From NCBI RefSeq assembly GCF_002214805.1, contig NZ_CP019914.1:2418001-2482000 (forward strand): a stretch of 64,000 nucleotides of DNA, written 5' to 3'. Origin of the DNA: Brachyspira hampsonii. GTDB taxonomy: Bacteria; Spirochaetota; Brachyspiria; Brachyspirales; Brachyspiraceae. Each line of letters begins with the position of its first letter. The stretch's first letter is position 1. The notes below the pieces were generated by a model, which saw only the letters and a program-made list of their open reading frames with translations, made no database searches and was not told the DNA's origin. This document shows, piece after piece, positions 36,143 through 44,905 of this stretch. Both the position numbers and the translations under genes were made by a program.

Positions 36143-36733
36143 ATGATGAAATTAGTAATGGGACTAGGCAATCCAGGAGAACAGTATAAAAATCATAGAC
36201 ATAATGTCGGATACATGATTTTGGATAGAATTGCCAAGAAACTTAATGTAGAACTTGACATAAAAAAGAAAAAAACAGTTTTTGGAAAGGGTAAATCTGG
36301 TAAAATGGAGTATTTGCTCCTTAAGCCTCAGACTTTTATGAATCTTTCCGGTGAAGCTGCTCTTTATATGGCAAGTTTTATGAAAATCACTGTTGAAAAC
36401 ATTATAGTTATATATGATGATATGGATATACCTATAGGTGAATTTAGGGTTATACCTTCTAAAAATGATGATTCCGAAGCCGAAGTCAATGATATTGAAA
36501 TAGATCATAATGGTGTAAAAAGTATAAGAGATTCCTTAAAAAGCTACAATTTTACTAAAATAGGTGTTGGTATAGGAGCATGTCCGGAAGATGAAGAAAA
36601 AGCTGACTTTCTTTTAGCTCCTTTTACTAAAGATGAAAGAAAAAAGATAAGAGATATATCTGACAATGTTGTAGATGCTGCTTGTGTTGCTTTATTTGAA
36701 TCTCCTCAGGCTGCTAAAAAGAAATATCCATGA
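36143..36733 (+). CDS. pth: peptidyl-tRNA hydrolase, first copy, diverged
   Basis: 196 residues. Catalytic elements are present: MGLGNPGEQYKNHRHNVGY (Asn and the catalytic His), QTFMNLSGEA (Asn) and IYDDMDIPIG (Asp). The normally glycine-rich loop GGxxGGHNG is replaced by about 20 mostly acidic residues (PSKNDDSEAEVNDIEIDHNG), leaving only HNG. Otherwise a standard Pth that recycles peptidyl-tRNA. The second copy begins at 36730, overlapping by 4 bases (ATGA), so they are translationally coupled. Duplication followed by divergence of the tRNA-facing loop is the likely history. Confidence 0.88.
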   Translation: MMKLVMGLGNPGEQYKNHRHNVGYMILDRIAKKLNVELDIKKKKTVFGKGKSGKMEYLLLKPQTFMNLSGEAALYMASFMKITVENIIVIYDDMDIPIGEFRVIPSKNDDSEAEVNDIEIDHNGVKSIRDSLKSYNFTKIGVGIGACPEDEEKADFLLAPFTKDERKKIRDISDNVVDAACVALFESPQAAKKKYP

Positions 36734-37626
36734 TAACTAAATTAATTATAGGGCTAGGAAATCCGGGAGATGAGTATAAAAATAATAGGCATAATGTAGG
36801 TTTTATACTCATAGATAAAATAGCTGAAAATTTTAATATCAATTTTGATAATAATAAAAAGAAATCATTATATGCAAGATCCAAAGAAAAGAATATAGAA
36901 TATATACTTCTTAAACCGCAGACTTTTATGAATCTTTCCGGCGAATCTGCGATTTTTATATCAAAATTTTTTAATATAAAACCAGAAGATATAATAGTCA
37001 TATACGATGATATGGATATACCTTTTGGTACTTTTAAAATCAAAAAAGGCGGAAGTTCAGGCGGACATAATGGTATAAAAAGCCTTATTTCTCATTTACA
37101 AAGCGACGATTTCACAAGAATCAGAATCGGTATAGGAAGACCTAGTGCCGGTAAAAAAGTTAATGATTATGTTCTTTCAAATTTTAGCAAGAAAGAAAGA
37201 GAAGAATTAGATACGGTAATTGCAGATGATATAATAGATGCTGTTAAAATAGCTTTATTTGAATCTCCTGTGATAGCTCAAAATAAATACAATAAAAAAA
37301 TAGGCAAAGAAAATTCAGATAAAAATAAAGGTAATAAAAATATGATTAAAATAGTAGCTAGAAATCCTGTAAGCCATGAAAATAAATCAAAATTTATAGA
37401 AAAAGCTAAAGAACTTATTGATAAAAGCAGAAAAGAAAAAGGATGCATTTCTTACAATTTATATGAAAGTGTAGACGGAAAATATCTTACTTTTATAGAA
37501 GAATGGAAAGATGAGAAAGCCATAGAAAGTCATAATAATTCAGAGCATTTCAAAGCGATAGTTCCTAAATTGGGAGAATTAACTTCAGGCGATAAAGATG
37601 TTATTTTATATAAAGAAGTAAAATAA
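36730..37626 (+). CDS. pth: peptidyl-tRNA hydrolase, second copy, joined to an ABM monooxygenase domain
   Basis: 298 residues in one frame. Residues 1-190 are a canonical Pth (GLGNPGDEYKNNRHNVGF, TFMNLSGES, IYDDMDIPFG, intact GGSSGGHNGIKSL). A Lys/Asn linker (191-204) is followed from residue 205 by an antibiotic biosynthesis monooxygenase-type ferredoxin fold (MIKIVARNPVSHENKSKFIEKA... KGCISYNLYESVDGKYLTFIEEWKDEKAIESHNNSEHF). The Met at 37342 has AAAGG 10 bases upstream, so a separate 94-residue ABM protein may also be made. Fusion versus readthrough of two former genes is open. Confidence 0.88.
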   Translation: MITKLIIGLGNPGDEYKNNRHNVGFILIDKIAENFNINFDNNKKKSLYARSKEKNIEYILLKPQTFMNLSGESAIFISKFFNIKPEDIIVIYDDMDIPFGTFKIKKGGSSGGHNGIKSLISHLQSDDFTRIRIGIGRPSAGKKVNDYVLSNFSKKEREELDTVIADDIIDAVKIALFESPVIAQNKYNKKIGKENSDKNKGNKNMIKIVARNPVSHENKSKFIEKAKELIDKSRKEKGCISYNLYESVDGKYLTFIEEWKDEKAIESHNNSEHFKAIVPKLGELTSGDKDVILYKEVK

Positions 37627-37638
37627 TATTAAAAGTTT

Positions 37639-38727
37639 TTATTTTATCTTAAATGCTGCGATAGTAAAATCATCATCAGGCGACATATATGAAAGATAAT
37701 CATAAAAATCTTTTTCTATGTTTATGATTATATTTTCAGCGGCATTGTTCCTATTGTTAAATAGCACTTTTTTAAATCTATCTATTCCATAAAAGTCATA
37801 TTTATTTTTAGATCTTGATGCTTCTGTTACTCCGTCAGTATAAAATATTAATACATCGTCTTTTTTTATATTAACAGTTTCTTCCTCATAATATGCCTGA
37901 GGGAAAAGCCCTATTATAGTTCCGCCTTTATTGTACTCTTTTATTGCAGAATTTTGTAATATGAGCATGGGGGTATGGGAGGCATTAGAATATTTTACTG
38001 TTTTATTTTTTAAATCTATTTCTGCTGCCGTCATTGTAAGATAGTAATTTATAGGTAGAATTTTGATTATGTAGTTATTGATATCATATAAAAAAGAAGA
38101 AGGTGATTTGAATGACTGAGCAAAATTTCTAAAAACAGTTTTAAACATAGCAGTTATTATTGCAGCCTCAACACCATGTCCGCTGATATCCGAAATTATA
38201 AAAAGTATTCTGTCTTCATCAAGATATATATAATCAAAAAAATCTCCTCCTATAGTTTCAAGAGGTTTATATAAAGATGCAGAATTTATTCTATTATTGT
38301 TAGGCATTTTTTTGGGCATCATAGTTTCCTGCAGTTTTCTTGCCTTTTTCATATCTTTTTTATATTGTTTTTTTATATCATCTAAAACATCATATCTACC
38401 TAATATATAACTATTTTTTTCTTTCAAATCTTTTATTGCTGTTTGATAATCATTTATTATTGTACTGTTTATTTTTGAGAATCTATATATTTTACCATCT
38501 GATGATTTTTCTTCTACCTGCTTATAATCTTGGATTAGGTATAAATTTATAATGTTTTTATATAAAATAATACCGGGAATAAAAAATAACATAAATAATA
38601 CTAATAAAAGTATAAAAATAAATTTATTTTTATAATATGATATACATGCTATATTTAAAAGTAAAAAGAGTATAAGAAATACCATAGAAATAAATTTAAA
38701 AAATATTAAAATTCGTTCATTTTTCAT
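37639..38727 (-). CDS. SpoIIE/RsbU-type PP2C serine phosphatase, membrane-anchored
   Basis: 362 residues. Two N-terminal membrane helices (about 8-28 and 32-52), a coiled-coil linker (75-135) ending QETMMPKKMPN, then a PPM/SpoIIE domain: GGDFFDYIYLDEDRILFIISDISGHGVEAAIITAM (metal Asp residues), SNASHTPMLIL, VLIFYTDGVTEASRSKN, and the closing PDDDFTIAAFKIK. It would dephosphorylate an anti-anti-sigma-like partner or another regulator. No such partner is in the window. It converges with the pth operon with only 12 bases between stops. Confidence 0.85.
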   Translation of the reverse strand: MKNERILIFFKFISMVFLILFLLLNIACISYYKNKFIFILLLVLFMLFFIPGIILYKNIINLYLIQDYKQVEEKSSDGKIYRFSKINSTIINDYQTAIKDLKEKNSYILGRYDVLDDIKKQYKKDMKKARKLQETMMPKKMPNNNRINSASLYKPLETIGGDFFDYIYLDEDRILFIISDISGHGVEAAIITAMFKTVFRNFAQSFKSPSSFLYDINNYIIKILPINYYLTMTAAEIDLKNKTVKYSNASHTPMLILQNSAIKEYNKGGTIIGLFPQAYYEEETVNIKKDDVLIFYTDGVTEASRSKNKYDFYGIDRFKKVLFNNRNNAAENIIINIEKDFYDYLSYMSPDDDFTIAAFKIK

Positions 38728-38945
38728 ATTAATTTTGCTTGGGATTGAAAATTATGCTATAGATTATATCAAAAAGATTGTAGTTTGCAAATATTTTTTA
38801 TAAAATAATAGCTATGGATATTGCAAAAAATATACATACTTTATAGAATATAAATATATTAGTTAAAAGGATTTTTAATTATTTTATCTTTGTTCTCGAG
38901 TGCATAACAGCATTTGATTATATATTAAAAAACGGAGGAGTTATT

Positions 38946-39410
38946 ATGATATTAAAACCAATAAAAAGCGAATTCAATCAGGATTTTCATAATTCTATTT
39001 GGAAGGCAAAAAATTACATAAGGGATCATTATGATGAATTAAAAAAACTTCCTAACGGTAAGCATTTGCTAGACAAAGAAATTTGCGAAGGTGCTTTTAT
39101 CAATGTTACAGAGTATGACAATAAAGATAATCCGCCTTGGGAATCACATTTAAAATATGTTGATGTTCAGATAATATTTGAGGGAGCTGAAGATTTTATA
39201 ATAGCAAATACTTCTTCATTAAAACCTAAAACTTATGATGAAGCAAGCGATTATCATGATTGGGAAGGAGAGGGAACTGTTCGTTTAACTTTATCTCAGG
39301 GAGATATGCTTATACTTCTTCCTTATGATGCTCATAGAGTAGGACTTCCTCCAAAATCAGGAAAAAATCATGTTAAAAAAGCTATAGTTAAAGTACCTTA
39401 TAAAGGTTAA
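38946..39410 (+). CDS. YhcH/YjgK/YiaL-family protein (DUF386)
   Basis: 154 residues with GGAGGAG upstream. Family features are AFINVTEYDNKD, PPWESHLKYVDVQIIFEGAE (Glu and His metal ligands) and DMLILLPYDAHRVGLPP (His). The protein is a cupin-like, metal-binding enzyme; members act as sugar anomerases, including on sialic acid. A role downstream of the sialic-acid uptake genes at 7259-9961 is possible but they are 29 kb away. It is monocistronic with its own terminator. The 218-base gap upstream shows no clear promoter to me. Confidence 0.85.
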   Translation: MILKPIKSEFNQDFHNSIWKAKNYIRDHYDELKKLPNGKHLLDKEICEGAFINVTEYDNKDNPPWESHLKYVDVQIIFEGAEDFIIANTSSLKPKTYDEASDYHDWEGEGTVRLTLSQGDMLILLPYDAHRVGLPPKSGKNHVKKAIVKVPYKG

Positions 39411-39438
39411 TCATTAATAATTAATAATTGAAATATTA

Positions 39439-39474
39439 AAGACTGATGCTTATTTTTAAGTATCGGTCTTTTTT
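39439..39474 (+). terminator. rho-independent terminator after the YhcH gene
   Basis: A 14-bp stem (AAGACTGATGCTTA / TAAGTATCGGTCTT, with G-U pairs) and a 4-base loop followed by TTTTG. Confidence 0.88.
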
Positions 39475-39490
39475 GTATCATAATTGGCTA

Positions 39491-39519
39491 TTGACAATAC
39501 TGAAAATATATTGTATACT
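39491..39519 (+). promoter_or_regulatory. near-consensus promoter of the flavodoxin-type reductase
   Basis: TTGACA, a 17-base spacer and TATACT. Transcription should begin near 39526, leaving a leader of about 140 bases before the ATG at 39665. Confidence 0.8.
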
Positions 39520-39525
39520 ATATAT

Positions 39526-39660
39526 TATAAGGTAGGGCTTATACTTCTTTCTAGGATATAAGATTTCCGATAAACTTCGATAATTTACTCTTTTTATATC
39601 AAAAACGAAGACTAGCTGCCTGTCTAGTAATTATAATTTCAATAAAAAAGGAGAATTATA
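39526..39660 (+). ncRNA. candidate structured 5' leader (riboswitch-like), class unknown
   Basis: Helices seen by eye: CTTATA / TATAAG (39538-39543 with 39556-39561), CTTCG / CGAAG (39575-39579 with 39606-39610) and ACTAG / CTAGT (39611-39615 with 39624-39628). The loop of the last one contains CTGCCT, which complements AGGTAG at 39530-39535, giving a possible long-range pseudoknot. GGAG before the ATG is at 39650-39653. I cannot match it to a known riboswitch class, and AT-rich DNA gives chance helices. Confidence 0.4.
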
Positions 39661-39664
39661 TTCT

Positions 39665-40615
39665 ATGAAAGTTATGGGAATAGTTGCCGGAAGACATAAC
39701 GGAAATAGTGAAATTTTAGTGAAACAAGCTTTAACAGCGGTAAAAGATGCAGGCGGAGAAGCTATACTTATTAATTTATTTGATTATAATATAAAGCCTT
39801 GTTCAGGCTGCGAATCTTGTACAATAGGTATGGAAAAGTCATTTAAAGAAGGAAAAGAATATAAAGGATGCATCTATAAAGAAAAAGATGACATGGACAA
39901 GATAGTGGAAGTTATGAATCAATGTCAGGGAATAATAGTAGGATGTCCAACTTATGATTTGCTTCCATCTTCTTTATATTTATCATTTGCTCAAAGATTT
40001 TTGGCTTATGAATTATCGTTTAGAATAAAAATAGGGCAGGTGAAAGAAGATCCTAATACAGTGGCTGGACTTATAGGAGTGGGAGGCTCTAAACATGATT
40101 GGCAGACTATGAGTTTGGAGGGGCTTGCTGCTACAATGTTTACTCAGTCCATTACTGTAGTGGATATGTATTTGGCTGAGAGTGTTGGAAGACCCGGAAA
40201 TGTTCTTATACATAAAGATTATTTGGATAGGGCATATCAGATGGGTAAAAATGTAGCTCAGGCAATAAAGACTCCTGTTAATGAAAGAAAATGGCTAGGG
40301 GATCCAAATTTAGGATTATGTCCTAGATGCCATTCATCTTTAGTATATCCAGGAGAAGAACATTGGGACGGAGTAAAATTTAATTTTGAATGTGCTGTTT
40401 GCGGTGCGGGCGGAGATTTAGTAAAAAATGATAATGGAGAATATAAATTTGTAATTGCAGAAAACGGGCTTATAAGAGATAGAAATATAAATGAGGCAAG
40501 AGCAGTACATTTACAGGAAATAATGCATACAAGAGATAATTTTATGTCAAAAAAGAGCGAAATAGAAGAAGAATATAAAAGATTCAGAGAAATGAAATTT
40601 GAAACTATAAAATAG
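39665..40615 (+). CDS. NADPH-dependent FMN reductase/flavodoxin-family protein with zinc ribbon
   Basis: 316 residues. Residues 1-185 are a flavodoxin-like fold: MGIVAGRHNGNSEILVKQAL (phosphate loop), KPCSGCESCTIG (Cys motif typical of this family), GIIVGCPTYDLLPSS and AGLIGVGGSKHDWQT. Residues about 215-255 carry CPRCHSSLVYPGEEHWDGVKFNFECAVCGAGG, a CxxC...CxxC zinc ribbon. The rest is a charged helical tail. Likely a flavin-dependent reductase of unknown substrate. It has its own strong promoter and a structured leader, and shares a bidirectional terminator with hydA. Confidence 0.8.
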   Translation: MKVMGIVAGRHNGNSEILVKQALTAVKDAGGEAILINLFDYNIKPCSGCESCTIGMEKSFKEGKEYKGCIYKEKDDMDKIVEVMNQCQGIIVGCPTYDLLPSSLYLSFAQRFLAYELSFRIKIGQVKEDPNTVAGLIGVGGSKHDWQTMSLEGLAATMFTQSITVVDMYLAESVGRPGNVLIHKDYLDRAYQMGKNVAQAIKTPVNERKWLGDPNLGLCPRCHSSLVYPGEEHWDGVKFNFECAVCGAGGDLVKNDNGEYKFVIAENGLIRDRNINEARAVHLQEIMHTRDNFMSKKSEIEEEYKRFREMKFETIK

Positions 40616-40648
40616 CCGTTAATAAAACTTTTTCAATAATATAAAAAC

Positions 40649-40689
40649 AGCACTATGATAATATTTACTTATTTATCATAGTGCTTTTT
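40649..40689. terminator. bidirectional terminator between the reductase and hydA
   Basis: A perfect 13-bp stem (AGCACTATGATAA / TTATCATAGTGCT) flanked by T runs on both strands (GCTTTTTA on plus; GCTGTTTTTAT on minus), between convergent genes. Confidence 0.9.
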
Positions 40690-40707
40690 AGTTATAAGTT
40701 TTAGATA

Positions 40708-42456
40708 TTATTTTGTATATTTTTCATCAGATTGGTATTTAGTGTGAAGGAAGTGATGAGCTCTCTCTCCAAGCGGTTTTCCTAAGAATTCATCATAAAG
40801 TTTTTTAAGATTTTCATTTTCATGAGAGCATCTATGTTTAACAGTATTTTTATCTTCATTGTATAAACCGCCCGCTCTTTCAATTCTTACTTCATTAGTA
40901 GGACCATAAGGCTGACCTCCGCCTCCTACACATCCTCCCGGACAGGCCATAACTTCTATAAAGTGATAAGGAGGATTTTCTCCTTTTTCTTTAGCCGCCC
41001 TTATTTCCTGCATTACAGAATCAACATTATGAAGTCCATTTACAACAGCAACTTTTACTTCTTTATCTAATATTTTTATTGTAGATCTTTTTACTCCTTC
41101 AAGTCCTCTTACTTCTTCAAAATCAACATTATTAAGATTATTTCCTGCGATTATATTATAAGCAGTTCTTAAAGCCGCTTCCATAACACCGCCTGTAGCA
41201 CCAAATATAGCACCAGCTCCTGAATATTCTCCTAATATACTGTCAGCTTCTTCAGCTTCAATACCGGCAATATCTATACCATAGTGTTTAATCATTCTTG
41301 CAAATTCCCTTGTAGTAAGTACAACATCAACATCTTTATAACCGCTTGAATACATAGTTTCATTCTTTCTAATTTCATTTTTCTTAGCAGTACAAGGCAT
41401 AATCGATACATTGAATATGCTGAAAGGGTCTACATGAGCTTTTTCAGAATAATAAGTTTTAGTCATAGGAGCAAGCATCATATGAGGAGATTTAGAAGTT
41501 GATATATTATCAAGCAAATCCGGATAATATTTTTCTGCATATTTTACCCAAGCAGGACAGCATGATGTAGTCATACAAACTTTTCCTTCACTTTCAGTAA
41601 ATCTTTTAACAAATTCATGAGCCTCTTCCATTATAGTCATATCCGCTCCGAAATTTGTATCAAATATAGCATTGAATCCCATTAAACGCATAGCAGCATA
41701 AATTTTACCTGTAATATTCTCTCCGGCTTTAAGTCCGAAGTATTCTCCCAAAGCAACCCTTACAGAAGGTGCCATTTGAACAGTAACATAAGTGTCTGCA
41801 TCATCTATAGCATCTTCAACTTCTCTAGTTTGATCTTTTTCATATATAGCAGCTACAGGGCAATGAGCAGCACATTGTCCGCAGTCTACACAAGGAGAAT
41901 CCTTTAATGAAACAGCACCAGGAGCAAAGTATGTATCGAATCCTCTATTAACGAATCCTAAAGCATGCACTTTCTGCATCTCCTGACAAACAACAACACA
42001 TCTTCCGCATTTTATACATTTTTCAGGATTAAGAACTATACTTCCTGCAGAATCATCTCTAGGGTGATTTTGTTTTATATTATCATATTTAGAGTTTCTA
42101 ACTCCGAAGTCAGCAGCGGCAGTTTGAAGTTCGCATTCACCGTTTCTTATACAGTTTAAACAATCGTTAGGATGTGCTGACAATACTAATTCCAAAACTC
42201 CTTTTCTCACTGTGTTAATTTCTGAATCATGCGTAATAATATCCATTCCGTCTTCTACAGTCATAGAACATGATCTTACATATTTATTTCCCTGATTGGC
42301 TAATTTTACAACACATATTCCGCATGCTGAAGTAGGCGGTATATCAGGGTGATAACATAGAGAAGGAATTTTTATACCTAATTTCTTAGCAGCCTTTAAA
42401 ATTGTAAGCCCTTCTTCCACTTCAATCTGTTTGCCGTTTATTTTTATTTTAACCAT
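40708..42456 (-). CDS. hydA: [FeFe]-hydrogenase catalytic subunit, NAD-linked type
   Basis: 582 residues. N-terminal 2Fe-2S domain (Cys34, 45, 48, 63), a His-Cys3 4Fe-4S site (HPNDCLNCIRNGEC, 95-108) and two 4Fe-4S clusters (CIKCGRCVVVC, 147-157; CVDCGQCAAHC, 189-199). H-cluster motifs are TSCCPAW (Cys300 region), MPCTAKKNE (Cys355) and EVMACPGGCVGGGGQP (Cys505, Cys509). It makes or takes up H2 at the H-cluster. With hydB and hydC it forms an NADH-dependent, probably electron-bifurcating complex in the cytoplasm. It is last in the hydCBA operon, 15 bases after hydB. Maturases HydEFG are not in the window. Confidence 0.95.
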   Translation of the reverse strand: MVKIKINGKQIEVEEGLTILKAAKKLGIKIPSLCYHPDIPPTSACGICVVKLANQGNKYVRSCSMTVEDGMDIITHDSEINTVRKGVLELVLSAHPNDCLNCIRNGECELQTAAADFGVRNSKYDNIKQNHPRDDSAGSIVLNPEKCIKCGRCVVVCQEMQKVHALGFVNRGFDTYFAPGAVSLKDSPCVDCGQCAAHCPVAAIYEKDQTREVEDAIDDADTYVTVQMAPSVRVALGEYFGLKAGENITGKIYAAMRLMGFNAIFDTNFGADMTIMEEAHEFVKRFTESEGKVCMTTSCCPAWVKYAEKYYPDLLDNISTSKSPHMMLAPMTKTYYSEKAHVDPFSIFNVSIMPCTAKKNEIRKNETMYSSGYKDVDVVLTTREFARMIKHYGIDIAGIEAEEADSILGEYSGAGAIFGATGGVMEAALRTAYNIIAGNNLNNVDFEEVRGLEGVKRSTIKILDKEVKVAVVNGLHNVDSVMQEIRAAKEKGENPPYHFIEVMACPGGCVGGGGQPYGPTNEVRIERAGGLYNEDKNTVKHRCSHENENLKKLYDEFLGKPLGERAHHFLHTKYQSDEKYTK

Positions 42457-42471
42457 AATTTTATACTCCTT

Positions 42472-44160
42472 TTAATTTTTCTTTGGAACAGGAGGAGTAA
42501 ATATTCCAGCCTTGTACTCTTCCTCAAAATGCTTCAATGTAGACATTACAGGATTGGCAGCCGTAGAACCTAAAGCACATAATGAAGCATTTTTCATAGT
42601 TAAGGCAATATCTTTTAATTTTTGTATATCATCTTCTTTGGCTCTTTTTTTGGTGAACTTTTCTAATATTTTAAGCATCTGCATTCCGCCGACTCTGCAA
42701 GGCACACATTTACCGCAGCTTTCATCAACACAAAATCCAAGATAGAATTTAGCAAAATCAACCATATTACTGTCTTCATCTATTACAATCATACCGCCTG
42801 AGCCCATCATAGAACCCAATTCAACTAAATTATCAAAATCTATATTAGTACCGAATAATGATTCAGGAAGTATTCCTCCAGAAGGTCCTCCTGTCTGAAC
42901 ACCTTTTACAAACTTGTCATTAGGTATTCCACCTCCTATATCGAATACTATTTCTCTTATAGTAGTTCCCATAGGTACTTCTACAAGTCCAGATACATTA
43001 ACATTACCTGTTAAAGCGAATACTTTAGTACCTTTTGAATTTTTAGTACCTATAGAAGAAAACCAATTGCCTCCGTTATTTATTATAGCTGTAACATTAG
43101 CAAATGTTTCAACATTATTAATAACTGTAGGATAATCAAATAACCCTTTTATGGCAGGGAAAGGAGGTCTTGGTCTTGGTGTACCTCTGTTGCCTTCTAT
43201 AGATGCTAAAAGTGCAGTTTCTTCACCGCATACAAAAGCACCGGCTCCAAGTCTTATATCCAAATCAAATGAAAAATCACTTCCTAAAATTTTCTCTCCT
43301 AATAAACCATAATCATAAGCCTGTTTCAAAGCTATTTTTACTCTATCAACAGCTAGTCCGTACTCAGCTCTTATATATAGGTATCCCTTATTTGCCCCCA
43401 CAGTATATGCTGCTATAGTCATCGCTTCTATTACAGAATGAGGATCTCCTTCAAGTATACTTCTATCCATATAGGCACCTGGATCCCCCTCATCAGCATT
43501 GCATACTATATATTTTTGTTCAGATTCAACTGCTTTTGTGAAACTCCATTTCTTCCAAGTAGGAAATCCCGCTCCGCCTCGTCCTCTAAGTCCTGAAATC
43601 TGCATTTCTTTGATTACATCATCAGGTGTCATCTCAAATAATACTTTAGATAAAGCTTTATAACCATCATTGCCTATATATTCATCTATATTTTCAGGAT
43701 CTATAACTCCGCAGTTTTTTAATACTATTCTTCTTTGTTTTTGATAGAAGTTAATCTCTTTGGAAAAATCCCTATGCTCTCTTTGTTCTTTATATAGTAT
43801 TCTTAATAATAATTCGCCTTTCATTATATGTTTTTCTATGATATCCTGAGCATGTTCAGGTCCTACATGTGTATAAAAAACTCTGCCCGGCATAATTTTT
43901 ACAACAGGACCCTGACTGCAGAAACCAAAACATCCTGTTTTTACAACTAATACTTCATCAGCAATACCATTTTTTTCTGCATATTCTCTTAACAGCCTTA
44001 CAATTTCATCACTTTTACCTGATTCGCATGCTGTACCTCCGCATACAAGTATATGATGTTTATAAGATGTAGATGACTCTCCGCCTTTTCTTAAACCTAT
44101 TTCTTTTTCTTTATTAAGTCTATATTCTTCTAATTTTTTTCTATCTAATTTTTCTGCCAT
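42472..44160 (-). CDS. hydB: NAD-linked hydrogenase beta subunit (NuoF-like)
   Basis: 562 residues from the ATG at 44160, which has GGAG 7 bases upstream; a further upstream ATG overlaps hydC. A thioredoxin-like 2Fe-2S domain comes first (HHILVCGGTACESG... KTGCFGFCSQGPVV). Then a NuoF-type domain with NADH/FMN motifs SGLRGRGGAGFPTWKKW and VCNADEGDPGAYMDR, and the 4Fe-4S site ESCGKCVPCRVGGMQML. The C-terminus stops soon after, without the extra ferredoxin clusters of Thermotoga HydB. It accepts electrons from NADH and passes them to HydA. Confidence 0.95.
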   Translation of the reverse strand: MAEKLDRKKLEEYRLNKEKEIGLRKGGESSTSYKHHILVCGGTACESGKSDEIVRLLREYAEKNGIADEVLVVKTGCFGFCSQGPVVKIMPGRVFYTHVGPEHAQDIIEKHIMKGELLLRILYKEQREHRDFSKEINFYQKQRRIVLKNCGVIDPENIDEYIGNDGYKALSKVLFEMTPDDVIKEMQISGLRGRGGAGFPTWKKWSFTKAVESEQKYIVCNADEGDPGAYMDRSILEGDPHSVIEAMTIAAYTVGANKGYLYIRAEYGLAVDRVKIALKQAYDYGLLGEKILGSDFSFDLDIRLGAGAFVCGEETALLASIEGNRGTPRPRPPFPAIKGLFDYPTVINNVETFANVTAIINNGGNWFSSIGTKNSKGTKVFALTGNVNVSGLVEVPMGTTIREIVFDIGGGIPNDKFVKGVQTGGPSGGILPESLFGTNIDFDNLVELGSMMGSGGMIVIDEDSNMVDFAKFYLGFCVDESCGKCVPCRVGGMQMLKILEKFTKKRAKEDDIQKLKDIALTMKNASLCALGSTAANPVMSTLKHFEEEYKAGIFTPPVPKKN

Positions 44161-44174
44161 TTTGATACTCCATT

Positions 44175-44675
44175 TCACTCTTTTTTATCCTGATTATTGC
44201 TGATAAAATTTGCTATATCATCAACAGTTACCCTTCCAGAAACTTCCTCATTAAATGTTACTACAGGTGCTAAACCGCAGCAGCCTATACATCTTACTTC
44301 TTCCAATTTATATTTCCTATCAGCTGAATATTTTTGATCTCCTTTTAGGTTTAATTTCCTTTTAATCTCTTCTACTAATTGTCCGCCTCCCTTTAAATAA
44401 CATGCTGTACCCATACAAACACCGATACTATTTTCAGCAGGCGGTTCTAGTGAGAAATAATTATAAAATGTAAGAATTTCATAAATTCTAGCAAGCGGTA
44501 TATTTACTTCTTCTGATACATATTTTGCAACATTTCTAGGAACATAACCATAATACTTCTGAATACCATGACAAATCATAATAAGATTTCCTTCAGAATC
44601 TTTCCACTTTTCAACTAATGATTTTATTTCATCAGCAATATCCTCTTTAGTTAATAGAGAAACATCTTCGCTCAT
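44175..44675 (-). CDS. hydC: NAD-linked hydrogenase gamma subunit (NuoE-like)
   Basis: 166 residues from the ATG at 44675, preceded by GGAGG; seven extra codons upstream lack a site. An N-terminal helical bundle is followed by a thioredoxin-like 2Fe-2S domain with ligands in GVCMGTACYLKGGGQ and EVRCIGCCGLAPVV. It is the 24-kDa-like subunit that works with HydB in NADH oxidation. It is first in the hydCBA operon. Confidence 0.93.
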   Translation of the reverse strand: MSEDVSLLTKEDIADEIKSLVEKWKDSEGNLIMICHGIQKYYGYVPRNVAKYVSEEVNIPLARIYEILTFYNYFSLEPPAENSIGVCMGTACYLKGGGQLVEEIKRKLNLKGDQKYSADRKYKLEEVRCIGCCGLAPVVTFNEEVSGRVTVDDIANFISNNQDKKE

Positions 44676-44720
44676 TATATACCTCCACTTATACAATAAA
44701 AATTAAAATCATATCCTTAT

Positions 44721-44749
44721 AGTATAGGAAAAAATATATTCAAATTCAA
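44721..44749 (-). promoter_or_regulatory. promoter of the hydCBA operon
   Basis: On the minus strand TTGAAT, a 17-base spacer and TATACT, about 45 bases before the hydC ATG. Confidence 0.65.
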
Positions 44750-44905
44750 TATTATTATTATATATATGTGATTTTTTATGTACATATTTACAGGAAATAT
44801 ACGATATAATACTACTATATGGTATTTTATACTGATGTAATAGCTTTATAATATTACAATTTTATTTATTTTTATTAAATTATAGAGATATTTCTATTTT
44901 TATCA

